A program made the position numbers and the translations under genes. From Balneolia bacterium (GTDB taxonomy: Bacteria; Bacteroidota; Rhodothermia; Balneolales; Cyclonatronaceae), in assembly GCA_003566395.1 (NCBI GenBank), contig PXDL01000576.1, positions 1-9,623 on the forward strand: 9,623 nucleotides of DNA, given 5' to 3'. Shown here in pieces: positions 1-6,858 of the stretch (the stretch's first letter is position 1; each line of letters begins with the position of its first letter). The notes under the pieces were generated by a model, which worked only from the letters and a program-made list of their open reading frames with translations, was not told the DNA's origin and ran no database searches.

Positions 1-555
1 CCAGCTCCGGCGTTCGGGCGAGTAAAACACATCCGTGTACGGTTCAAGCTGTGTCGGGTTCATCAATTTCTGAGAAAGCGCGCGTTTAATTTGCGGCATT
101 AAATCGATATATCTGACCGAGACCGCATAGACAAGGCCGTTGGCAAACGGACCGGCGATATCGAGAATCATAAGCGGAATTTCGTCATCAATAATAAACC
201 AGTATTCGTACTGAATGGCTTCGGCCGGGCGGAAATTAGACTGGAATACCAAATCATCCAGAACCTGCGTGGGATCGCCGAAAACGGTTTGAAAGCGTGC
301 CCGCAGCTCCATCGACGGAATCCGGTCGATATCGGTGATGCCCTGCATCCCCTGCCCGGTCCAGCGTGTATCACGGAATCTGCGCTGAAACGCTTCGGTG
401 TCTTCGTTATCGACCTTCACGATATCGGCTTCACGGAACGCATCAAAATCCTGAGCCGTGGCCGGTTCACTGAACGCAAGCAGGCCGATCACAAAACATA
501 AAACAATTAACTTTAGTGGAAGCAGATTAAAACAGGTTGCGCAATGTTTCATCAT
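1..555 (-). CDS. Exported protein of unknown function (3' end beyond the window)
   Basis: I do not recognise this family. The frame is open for 185 codons from ATG at 555 and runs off the left edge. Two adjacent ATGs (555 and 552) are possible starts, and neither has a clear ribosome binding site. The N-terminus is a typical Sec signal peptide: MMKH, a hydrophobic core at about residues 9-28, then EPATA and a probable signal peptidase I cut after Ala34 (ATA|QD). The mature part is soluble, with many aromatic and acidic residues (for example YEYWFIIDDEIP near residues 120-131), and shows no membrane helix or lipobox Cys, so a periplasmic or secreted location is inferred. It starts 32 bases downstream of the lepA stop on the same strand, so it probably shares the lepA transcript. 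Function is unknown. Confidence 0.75.
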   Translation of the reverse strand, partial: MMKHCATCFNLLPLKLIVLCFVIGLLAFSEPATAQDFDAFREADIVKVDNEDTEAFQRRFRDTRWTGQGMQGITDIDRIPSMELRARFQTVFGDPTQVLDDLVFQSNFRPAEAIQYEYWFIIDDEIPLMILDIAGPFANGLVYAVSVRYIDLMPQIKRALSQKLMNPTQLEPYTDVFYSPERRSW

Positions 556-587
556 AATTTATGGAATAGCGGGAGATGGTAGATGGA

Positions 588-2384
588 TCAGTCGTCGTTC
601 ATGGAAAGCACGGCGAGGAAGGCTTCCTGCGGAATTTCAACAGAACCGACCTGTTTCATGCGTTTCTTGCCTTCTTTCTGCTTTTCGAGAAGTTTTCGTT
701 TTCGGCTGATATCGCCGCCGTAACATTTGGCGGTTACATCTTTGCGCATCGCACGGATGGTATCACGGGCGATCACTTTATTGCCGATAGCAGCCTGAAT
801 TGCCACTTCATACATTTGCCGTGGAATCAGTTCTTTAAGCTTGGCACACAATTTCTTGCCCCATTCGTAGGCTTTGTCGCGGTGGACGATACTTGAAAGC
901 GCATCAACAGGCTCGCCGTTGAGCAGAATGTCGAGCTTCACCATATTTCCCTGCCTTTGACCGATAAACTCGTAATCCAGGGATGCATAGCCTCGCGTGG
1001 AGCTTTTGAGCTTATCATAAAAATCGAAGACCACTTCAGACATCGGCAGTTCGTAGGAAAGGTCCACCCGCGTGGTATCCAAATACATGGTGTTGACGTA
1101 CTGCCCGCGGCGATCCTGACAGAGTTTCATAATCGGGCCTATAAACTCGGCAGGCGTAATAATCTGCGCTTTGATGTACGGCTCGTAAATTTTATCGATC
1201 ATACCGGGCTCGGGCATTTCGCTGGGATTATCCACCATTACCTTGCTGCCGTCGGTTTTCACCACTTCATATTCCACGTTGGGAACGGTGGTGATGATAT
1301 TCATGTCGAACTCTCTCTCAAGACGCTCCTGAATGATTTCCATGTGGAGCATCCCAAGAAAACCCGCACGAAATCCGAACCCGAGCGCAGCCGAGGTTTC
1401 GGGAACAAACTGGAGAGAAGCATCATTGAGCTGGAGTTTATCCAGGGCGGCCCGCAGGCTTTCGAAGTCATCACTATCGGTCGGGTACATTCCGCTGAAT
1501 ACCATCGGCTTGACTTCTTTATAGCCGGGAATCGGCTCCGTCGCACCTTTTTTGACCGTCGTTACGGTATCACCCACTTTGGTATCCTGAAGCGATTTCA
1601 CGCTGCCGATAATGTAGCCCACTTCACCGGCCGAAAGCGTTTCACAGGGTTGAGGTTTGATGCGCAAATATCCGATTTCATCGGCATCATAATGCTGTTC
1701 AACCGCCATAAAACGAATTTGATCACCCTTCTTGAGCACACCGTCCATAATACGTACATAGACGATGGAGCCGCGGTAGGTGTTGAACACCGAATCAAAA
1801 ATCAGGGCCTTGAGCGGTTTTTCAGGATCGCCTACCGGAGCGGGAATCCGTTTGATAATTTCTTCTAAAAGCTCGTTTACGCCCATCCCGGTTTTACCGG
1901 AAACGGGCAGGATATCTTCACGCTCGCAGCCGATCAAATCCATTACCTGCTGCGCGGCGGCTTCCACATCGGCTCCGGGAAGATCTATTTTATTAAGAAC
2001 GGGAATAATTTCAAGATTCTGCTCAACAGCCTGATAGAGGTTGGAAATAGTCTGAGCTTCCACACCCTGAGCCGCATCAACCACTAAAATGGCGCCTTCA
2101 CACGCTTTAAGGGCCCGCGAAACCTCATAGGAAAAATCAACATGCCCGGGGGTGTCGATCAGATTGTACACATACGACCGGCCGTCATTTGCCTTATAAT
2201 CCATTTTGATGGCATGGCTCTTGATGGTGATACCCCGCTCACGCTCCAGGTCCATATCATCGAGAATCTGCTCATGCATGTCACGTTCGGTAATTGCTCC
2301 CGTGCGTTCGAGAAGACGGTCGGCCAGCGTGGATTTTCCGTGATCAATATGGGCGATGATGCAAAAGTTGCGTATGTGTTTCAT
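588..2384 (-). CDS. lepA: Elongation factor 4 (LepA), ribosomal back-translocase GTPase
   Basis: LepA/EF4 is a translational GTPase that binds the 70S ribosome and influences translocation and ribosome assembly. The 598-residue protein matches the usual family length of about 600. G motifs are all visible: G1 AHIDHGKS (11-18), G2 RGITI (50-54), G3 DTPGH with His81 (77-81) and G4 NKID (131-134). EF-G-like domains follow (for example GFRAGFLGMLHMEII), and the lysine/arginine-rich LepA C-terminal domain carries AKCYGGDISRKRKLLEKQ, ending in SMNDD. I chose ATG at 2384 because homologues begin MKxIRNFxIIAHIDHG. An in-frame ATG at 2456 would add 24 residues not typical of the family. No Shine-Dalgarno sequence precedes the start. 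The gene is divergent from the small membrane protein gene and likely co-transcribed with the exported protein gene downstream. Confidence 0.97.
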   Translation of the reverse strand: MKHIRNFCIIAHIDHGKSTLADRLLERTGAITERDMHEQILDDMDLERERGITIKSHAIKMDYKANDGRSYVYNLIDTPGHVDFSYEVSRALKACEGAILVVDAAQGVEAQTISNLYQAVEQNLEIIPVLNKIDLPGADVEAAAQQVMDLIGCEREDILPVSGKTGMGVNELLEEIIKRIPAPVGDPEKPLKALIFDSVFNTYRGSIVYVRIMDGVLKKGDQIRFMAVEQHYDADEIGYLRIKPQPCETLSAGEVGYIIGSVKSLQDTKVGDTVTTVKKGATEPIPGYKEVKPMVFSGMYPTDSDDFESLRAALDKLQLNDASLQFVPETSAALGFGFRAGFLGMLHMEIIQERLEREFDMNIITTVPNVEYEVVKTDGSKVMVDNPSEMPEPGMIDKIYEPYIKAQIITPAEFIGPIMKLCQDRRGQYVNTMYLDTTRVDLSYELPMSEVVFDFYDKLKSSTRGYASLDYEFIGQRQGNMVKLDILLNGEPVDALSSIVHRDKAYEWGKKLCAKLKELIPRQMYEVAIQAAIGNKVIARDTIRAMRKDVTAKCYGGDISRKRKLLEKQKEGKKRMKQVGSVEIPQEAFLAVLSMNDD

Positions 2385-2460
2385 GTATGTGTGAAGATGA
2401 GAACTATCAAAGTCAGGTAAAATACGGATTTTCGGGATGAATTTGAACCGTCGCACCGGA

Positions 2461-2466
2461 ATTATA
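2461..2466 (-). promoter_or_regulatory. Candidate -10 hexamer for lepA
   Basis: On the minus strand these bases read TATAAT, a perfect sigma-70-type -10 hexamer, about 77 bases upstream of the lepA ATG. No good -35 match (TTGACA) sits 16-18 bases further upstream, and a Bacteroidota-type TTTG (2495-2498) is too far away. It is suggestive only. Confidence 0.25.
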
Positions 2467-2489
2467 TACAGGAACCTAACGCATTTACT

Positions 2490-2600
2490 ACATCCAAACG
2501 TACATCCGGCGGGAATTAATAGTTACAAGTCGGAACCACATAGCCGGATGTTTCATGTTTAAAAAAAACAACCCTAACGTTTCTGCCTCTGCGTGGATGT
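2490..2600. repeat. Cluster of ACATCC/GGATGT hexamers with a 9-bp dyad
   Basis: ACATCC occurs at 2490-2495 and 2502-2507 and its complement GGATGT at 2546-2551 and 2595-2600. The inner pair extends to a perfect 9-bp inverted repeat, ACATCCGGC (2502-2510) and GCCGGATGT (2543-2551), separated by 32 bases. A direct repeat CCTAACG flanks the cluster (2475-2481 and 2574-2580). It lies just upstream of the candidate lepA -10, so a regulator binding site is possible. No mobile-element gene or other evidence of transposition is present. Confidence 0.4.
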
Positions 2601-2761
2601 CCGCTGATTCCGGGGCAAACTCATACGGAGACAGGCTCTTCAGCGCTCGTCATTAAACTGAATCTTAACTTTTGAAGTTCAGTATAAATTCATAAAATAT
2701 AGATACCTGTATCGCCCGTTTCTGATTTTAAAGGAATCTTCCAACTCAGCAATTTCCATCT

Positions 2762-3241
2762 ATGAATTCCCGATCTTTTTTTCACAAGTTTAGCTACCTG
2801 CAATATCCTTTGATCGCCCTGTCGTTATGGTTTATCCTTCAACCTGCCATCCACGGCCCGGAGGTTTTTCTGGAAAGCCTGAATCTGTATTTACTCTTCA
2901 TTAGCCTGGCGGTGAGTGTCTCCACCCTTCAGGACACCACCAAGACTCAAAACAAGCTCTCGCTTAAAGTATGGCAGGATCCTGGAAAAGGCAGTATGTT
3001 TCTCATGTTCATCGGAATGAGCGCGGCCGTGTTCACCCTTGCCGGTTTACTGCTATTACTCGTGTTCACCGAAGAGGCTCTTACCCAGATATCCTTCGGG
3101 CTTCTTGCGCTCGGCCTCGCCATGATTGGAATGCTGCGCGCCGCCATCGAGATGTTTGAGTATCACCGGCTTGATAAAAATTCACCTCCGCCCGAAGCTG
3201 TTCAAACGGAGCGGGAAACCAATTCACGTCTTGAAATGTAA
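2762..3241 (+). CDS. Small membrane protein with four predicted helices, function unknown
   Basis: I do not recognise this 159-residue protein. Hydrophobic stretches predict four membrane helices at about residues 13-30, 38-56, 78-102 and 107-129. Helices 2 and 3 are joined by a polar segment (QDTTKTQNKLSLKVWQDPGKG, residues 57-77, given in part), and a charged C-terminal tail rich in Glu/Arg/Pro runs from about 133 to 159. There is no cleavable signal peptide and no catalytic motif. The ATG start is the first in the frame, with no Shine-Dalgarno sequence. The gene ends 63 bases before the histidine leader frame and in the same reading frame, and may be read through into it. A transport or stress-related role would be guesswork. 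Confidence 0.8.
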   Translation: MNSRSFFHKFSYLQYPLIALSLWFILQPAIHGPEVFLESLNLYLLFISLAVSVSTLQDTTKTQNKLSLKVWQDPGKGSMFLMFIGMSAAVFTLAGLLLLLVFTEEALTQISFGLLALGLAMIGMLRAAIEMFEYHRLDKNSPPPEAVQTERETNSRLEM

Positions 3242-3250
3242 AGGTTTGTT

Positions 3251-3272
3251 GCAGCCGAAAATTTCGGGGTGC
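3251..3272. repeat. Inverted repeat between the membrane protein gene and the his leader
   Basis: CCGAAA and TTTCGG form a perfect dyad around base 3261 (3255-3267), flanked by a second short pair GCA (3251-3253) and TGC (3270-3272). It begins 10 bases after the membrane protein stop and about 35 bases before the his leader ATG. It could be an operator for his transcription or a weak terminator of the upstream gene. No T-run follows, which argues against an intrinsic terminator. Confidence 0.35.
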
Positions 3273-3304
3273 ATTCGAGTGAGCAGTTAAATATATTTCC
3301 ACCG

Positions 3305-3445
3305 ATGCATTTTCAAGCACACATAGCATATTCATGGCCAATACGCAGCTTTCGCCAGGGTGAATCCTGCGCAGAGCATACCGTCGTATCCATTCATCAT
3401 CTGCATCATCACGCCCACCCCCACCACGAACGACATTGCGGCTGA
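3305..3445 (+). CDS. hisL: Histidine-rich leader peptide of the his operon
   Basis: This 46-codon frame (ATG at 3305, TGA at 3443-3445) ends with IHHLHHHAHPHHERHCG, which is nine His codons in the 14 codons from 3395 to 3436. Such runs are the hallmark of his leader peptides: scarce charged tRNA-His stalls the ribosome there and lets the biosynthetic genes be transcribed. The context fits, with a hairpin plus T-run at 3474-3517 and hisG next. Start choice is uncertain. ATG 3305 is the only in-frame ATG and has no Shine-Dalgarno sequence; GTG at 3269 would give 58 codons. The AT-rich TATATT at 3292-3297 could be a -10 box, which would make the leader nearly leaderless. The peptide itself is not expected to have a function. 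The frame is continuous with that of the upstream membrane gene beyond its TAA, so a decayed tail is the alternative explanation. Confidence 0.75.
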   Translation: MHFQAHIAYSWPIRSFRQGESCAEHTVVSIHHLHHHAHPHHERHCG

Positions 3446-3510
3446 ACGCATTCGCCCCTTCTGTCGTTTTTCGTGTCCGAATCTGTATGCTGCATCAGCA
3501 TTTACGGACA
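3427..3510 (+). promoter_or_regulatory. His attenuator: alternative RNA structures
   Basis: Mutually exclusive pairings can be drawn by eye. The termination state has a stem 3427-3435 with 3462-3473 (CGAACGACA against TGTCGTT...CG, TTT bulge). It encloses TGCG/CGCA (3437-3440 with 3447-3450) and abuts the terminator hairpin at 3474. The antitermination state pairs GCTGA (3441-3445) with TCAGC (3495-3499), GCA (3448-3450) with TGC (3491-3493) and TTCG (3451-3454) with CGAA (3478-3481), which breaks the terminator. The leader stop codon lies inside the antiterminator strand. A ribosome finishing the peptide would therefore block antitermination, while one stalled on the His codons would leave it free. 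This is inference from hand folding; energies were not computed. Confidence 0.55.
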
Positions 3511-3517
3511 TCTTTTT
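3474..3517 (+). terminator. Attenuator terminator upstream of hisG
   Basis: TGTCCG (3474-3479) pairs with CGGACA (3505-3510), continued by AA/TT with one bulged A. An inner hairpin ATGCTG-CAT-CAGCAT lies at 3487-3501. TCTTTTT (3511-3517) follows directly. The T-run is on the 3' side for rightward transcription only, so it acts toward hisG. It sits 28 bases after the leader stop and about 36 bases before hisG, as expected for an attenuator. Confidence 0.7.
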
Positions 3518-3553
3518 GGTAAACTCTCCCACCTTTAAATTATTTATATACTT

Positions 3554-4423
3554 TTGGAACCTGTGAATACTCTCCGGATCGCGATTCAAAAAAGCGGCCG
3601 CTTAACCGATAAAACCATCCAGCTGTTAGAGAACATCGGTATTCGGTTTGACGGATATAAAAACCGGCTTTTGGTCAAGTCGCTTAATTTCGATCTCGAA
3701 CTGCTCCTGATCCGCGACGACGACATTCCCGAATACGTTCAGGACGGCATTTGTGATCTCGGTGTAGTCGGGGCCAATGTCACCCTCGAATCCGAAGCCG
3801 AAGTCACCGTTTTGAAAGATCTGGATTTCGGCCATTGCCGTCTCTCCATCGCCGCTCCTGCGGGTAGCCCGGTTCGTTCGGCCAAAGAACTCAACGGCAA
3901 GCGTATCGCGACGAGTTACCCCGTGCTCACGAAAAATTACTTCACTAAACTGGGCCTCGATGTAAAGGTGGTCAAAATATCCGGAGCGGTGGAAATTACT
4001 CCGCGCCTTGATGTTGCCGATGCCATTTGCGATCTGGTCTCAACCGGCGGCACGCTTAAAACCAACGGACTGCGCGAACTCGAAACCATCCTCCGGTCCC
4101 AGTCGCAGCTTATCCGTACCAATAAGCCTCTGCCGGATCACAAATTGAAGCTTATTGAAAAATTCCTGGTGCGCATTGAAGGGCAGCAGCTTGCCGAAAA
4201 CAGTCGCTATATTATGATGAACGCGCCTAAAGAATCACTCGACAGCATTTCTGCAATCATCCCCTCCTTGAACAGCCCTACCGTGCTTCCGCTTGCCGAC
4301 CCGGATATGATCGCCATCCATACGGTTATACCTATCTCCAAATTCTGGGAAGTTATGGAAGAGCTGAAGGCCGCCGGAGCCACCGGCATTGTGATGCTGC
4401 CCATCCAAAACATGATAAACTGA
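3554..4423 (+). CDS. hisG: ATP phosphoribosyltransferase, long form (HisG)
   Basis: HisG catalyses the first committed step of histidine synthesis, joining ATP and PRPP to give phosphoribosyl-ATP, and is normally inhibited by histidine. The 289-residue length marks the long form, which carries its own C-terminal regulatory domain and needs no HisZ. Visible family signatures are LRIAIQKSGRL at the N-terminus, RDDDIPEYVQDGICDLGVVG (54-73), and the PRPP-binding loop DLVSTGGTLKTNGL (160-173). The C-terminal ACT-like domain covers about residues 190-289. The start is uncertain: TTG at 3554 gives MEPVNTLRIA, while GTG at 3563 gives MNTLRIA; both fit homologues and neither has a good ribosome binding site. 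It is the first structural gene after the attenuator, and hisD follows after 8 bases. Confidence 0.96.
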   Translation: MEPVNTLRIAIQKSGRLTDKTIQLLENIGIRFDGYKNRLLVKSLNFDLELLLIRDDDIPEYVQDGICDLGVVGANVTLESEAEVTVLKDLDFGHCRLSIAAPAGSPVRSAKELNGKRIATSYPVLTKNYFTKLGLDVKVVKISGAVEITPRLDVADAICDLVSTGGTLKTNGLRELETILRSQSQLIRTNKPLPDHKLKLIEKFLVRIEGQQLAENSRYIMMNAPKESLDSISAIIPSLNSPTVLPLADPDMIAIHTVIPISKFWEVMEELKAAGATGIVMLPIQNMIN

Positions 4424-4431
4424 TAGAAGCC

Positions 4432-5736
4432 ATGAAGACGTACAAGCTGTCCGATTTATCTGAAGCGGATATCCGAACCCTTTGCCGTCGCCCGGCCGTG
4501 GATTTCAACAAAATTACGCCTGTGGTGCAGGAAATCATCGCCGACATCCGGGAAAAGGGAGATGAAGCATTGCAAAACTATACAGAGAAATTCGACGGGA
4601 TTCGTCCCAATCCGCATGTGATACCGGTTCCGGCTGTAGCTGATATTTCCCTGGGTGAAGATCGAAAGAAAGCATTCGACACGGCATTTCAGAACATTTA
4701 TTATTTCCACATGGGCCAGCGTCCGCGAAAACTGACGGTAAATACCATGCCCGGCGTTAGCTGCACCCGCGAGAGCCGCCCTATTGAACGGGTGGGCCTG
4801 TATGTGCCGGGCGGCACGGCCGTTTTGCCGTCCACGGTGCTGATGCTGGGCATTCCCGCCATGATTGCAGGCTGTAAGGTACGGGTTATGGCCACTCCTC
4901 CACGGAAAGACGGCTCCATTGCTCCGGAGGTACTTTATTGCGCCGCACTCACCGGCATTACACATATCCTGAAAGCAGGAGGCGCGCAGGCTATTGCAGC
5001 TATGGCCTGGGGAACGGAATCCGTGCCCAAAACCCATAAGATATTCGGTCCGGGAAATCAGTACGTGACTTGCGCCAAAATGCTGCTTCAGCAGTCGGAA
5101 GCGCTCGTTTCCATCGATATGCCGGCCGGGCCGTCCGAAGTGCTCATTATAGCCGACGAGCATGCCGACCCCGAATTTGTTGCCGCCGACCTACTTTCCC
5201 AGGCCGAACACGGAACAGACTCTCAGGCCGTACTCGTAACCACCGATGCTTCACTTATCGACCGGGTAAAAGCCGAAACCGCTACACAGCTCGAAACACT
5301 TCCACGGAAAGATGCAGCGCGTAAAGCACTGGAAAACAGCTTTATACTGCTGGCTGAAAATTTGGATAAAGCCGTAGATTTCAGCAATCTCTGGGCTCCT
5401 GAACATCTCATTCTCGCCTGCAAAGAGCCACGCAGCATCACCCCGAAAATTACTTCCGCGGGATCTGTATTTCTCGGTACATGGACGCCTGAAAGCGTCG
5501 GTGACTACGCTTCGGGCACCAATCACACCCTGCCCACCAGTGGTTATGCCGCCATGTACAGCGGGGTATCACTCGATTCCTTCCTGAAGCAGATTACCTT
5601 TCAGGAGCTGAGTGCCGAAGGCTTACAGCAGCTTGGTCCTGTGGTTGAAATTATGGCCGAGTCGGAAGGACTTGATGCTCACAGACAAGCCGTAAGTCGC
5701 CGCCTTCAACGCCTCCGGGACCACGGTCAGTCCTGA
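4432..5736 (+). CDS. hisD: Histidinol dehydrogenase (HisD)
   Basis: HisD carries out the last two steps, oxidising L-histidinol to L-histidine with two NAD+. The 434-residue protein is full length (E. coli about 434). Zinc ligands are all present: Gln257 and His260 in SQAEHG, Asp358 in SVGDYASGTNH, and His417 in LDAHRQAV. The catalytic Glu324-His325 pair sits in WAPEHLIL. The Rossmann-like regions VGLYVPGG (121-128) and KIFGPGN (203-209) are conserved. ATG at 4432 lies 8 bases after the hisG stop with only a weak purine stretch (GATAGAAG) ahead of it, which suggests translation coupled to hisG. Nothing is missing or disrupted. Confidence 0.97.
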   Translation: MKTYKLSDLSEADIRTLCRRPAVDFNKITPVVQEIIADIREKGDEALQNYTEKFDGIRPNPHVIPVPAVADISLGEDRKKAFDTAFQNIYYFHMGQRPRKLTVNTMPGVSCTRESRPIERVGLYVPGGTAVLPSTVLMLGIPAMIAGCKVRVMATPPRKDGSIAPEVLYCAALTGITHILKAGGAQAIAAMAWGTESVPKTHKIFGPGNQYVTCAKMLLQQSEALVSIDMPAGPSEVLIIADEHADPEFVAADLLSQAEHGTDSQAVLVTTDASLIDRVKAETATQLETLPRKDAARKALENSFILLAENLDKAVDFSNLWAPEHLILACKEPRSITPKITSAGSVFLGTWTPESVGDYASGTNHTLPTSGYAAMYSGVSLDSFLKQITFQELSAEGLQQLGPVVEIMAESEGLDAHRQAVSRRLQRLRDHGQS

Positions 5737-5763
5737 TATTCCAATCATACAACTTCCTTAATC

Positions 5764-6858
5764 GTGTCACCCATTCAACCATTTAACTTCGAATCGCTGC
5801 TTCGGCCATCCATCAGGGAGCTGAAACCCTACCGCTCGGCCCGCGACGACTTCAAATCCGGGATTCTGCTGGATGCCAACGAGAATCCATATTCACCCGG
5901 GGTGGAACAGGCATCCGGGCTTAACCGCTACCCCGATCCACATTGTGATGCACTCAGGGCGCGCCTTTCCGAATTGAAAGGCATTTCTCCTGAACAGATT
6001 TTTGCCGGTAACGGCAGCGATGAGGCCATCGACCTTCTTATCCGAATGTTTTGCGAGCCGGGACGCGACCGGATTATCATAACGCCCCCGACATACGGAA
6101 TGTACCGCGTCAGCGCCGATATTAACGGCGTGGCGTGTATCGAGTGTCCGCTGAATCCCGACTTTACGCTGAATCCGGAGCGTATTCTGGACGCCGCACC
6201 GGGAGCAAAACTGATTTTTCTGTGCTCCCCAAACAACCCTACATCCAACCGCATCAGCACGGACGCAATTGAGCAAATCCTTTCAAAGTCGGGCTGTTTG
6301 GTTGTGGTGGATGAGGCCTATATAGATTTCAGCGAAGAGAAAAGCCTGCTTCCCCTTATTGACCGTTATCCGAACCTCGTGGTGCTGCAAACGCTGTCCA
6401 AGGCGTGGGGATTGGCGGGCATCCGGCTCGGAATGGCGTTTGGTGCGGTCGGGCTGATCAGCTATATGATGCGCGTTAAACCGCCCTATAACGTAAATGC
6501 GCTTACCCAGCAAACCGCTCTTGACGCGCTTTCATCCGAAGGTAAATTTCGGGAGCATCTCACCTTGATTCTCCGGGAGCGCGAGCGGGTGTCCGAAGCC
6601 TTAAAGAAGATGCGTATCGTAAAGCACGTTCACCCAAGTGACGCCAATTTTCTTCTCGTAAACGTGGAAAACGCCCTTGATCTTTATCACGGGCTTGCCC
6701 GGAAAGGAGTTATTGTGCGCTACCGCGGCGATCAGCTTCACTGTAATAACTGCCTGCGCATAACCATCGGAACACCGGCTGAAAACGACGCCCTGCTGCT
6801 TGCCATGCGGGAAGTGTCTGAAATTAAAGCTTCAAATTCCAAACCCACTATTTCATGA
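5764..6858 (+). CDS. hisC: Histidinol-phosphate aminotransferase (HisC)
   Basis: HisC is a PLP-dependent fold-type I transaminase that converts imidazole acetol phosphate and glutamate to histidinol phosphate. The 364 residues fit the family (about 350-360). Key residues are SPNNPT (155-160), DEAY with Asp183 and Tyr186, the PLP lysine Lys213 in TLSKAWGLAG, Arg221 in GIRLGMAF, and Arg332 in CLRITIG for the substrate carboxylate or phosphate side. The N-terminus LRPSIRELKPYRSAR matches HisC starts. The start is GTG at 5764, as there is no in-frame ATG before the conserved region. It follows hisD by 27 bases, and its TGA overlaps the hisB ATG by 4 bases (ATGA, 6855-6858). Confidence 0.96.
   Translation: MSPIQPFNFESLLRPSIRELKPYRSARDDFKSGILLDANENPYSPGVEQASGLNRYPDPHCDALRARLSELKGISPEQIFAGNGSDEAIDLLIRMFCEPGRDRIIITPPTYGMYRVSADINGVACIECPLNPDFTLNPERILDAAPGAKLIFLCSPNNPTSNRISTDAIEQILSKSGCLVVVDEAYIDFSEEKSLLPLIDRYPNLVVLQTLSKAWGLAGIRLGMAFGAVGLISYMMRVKPPYNVNALTQQTALDALSSEGKFREHLTLILRERERVSEALKKMRIVKHVHPSDANFLLVNVENALDLYHGLARKGVIVRYRGDQLHCNNCLRITIGTPAENDALLLAMREVSEIKASNSKPTIS

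Larger units (their letters stand above)
2385..2761. other. Divergent intergenic spacer between lepA and the membrane protein gene
   Basis: No convincing gene lies in these 377 bases; short frames on both strands are below 55 codons and look random. The spacer must hold the promoters for lepA (leftward) and the membrane protein gene (rightward). Features seen are a TATAAT hexamer on the minus strand at 2461-2466, a cluster of ACATCC/GGATGT hexamers at 2490-2600, an A8 run at 2561-2568, and an AT-rich stretch at 2655-2703. The last contains a small dyad (AACTT TTG AAGTT, 2667-2679) near possible rightward promoter elements (TTGAAG 2672-2677, TAAAAT 2693-2698, spacing only 15). Confidence 0.6.

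Noticed and set aside
957..1868. A 303-codon plus-strand frame inside lepA
   Set aside because: It is antisense to a fully conserved LepA coding sequence, and its composition (His- and Phe-rich) is typical of an antisense shadow.
2488..2640. Minus-strand frame of about 50 codons in the lepA upstream spacer (LKSLSPYEFAPESADIHAE), considered as a transposase remnant
   Set aside because: There is no recognisable transposase motif, terminal repeats or target duplication, and the resemblance is too weak.
3549..3556. TACTTTTG matches the Bacteroidota -7 element TAnnTTTG just before hisG
   Set aside because: There is no TTTG at the expected distance upstream and it overlaps the hisG start codon, so transcription would begin inside the gene.
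3332..3589. An 85-codon minus-strand frame with a Met-rich stretch (VGVGVMMQMMNGYDGM) opposite the his leader
   Set aside because: The Met run is the complement of the His codons. The frame overlaps the hisG start, has no ribosome binding site, and the terminator T-run points the other way.
4456..5163. A 235-codon minus-strand frame inside hisD
   Set aside because: It is antisense to intact hisD, with no recognisable motif, neighbours or start signal.
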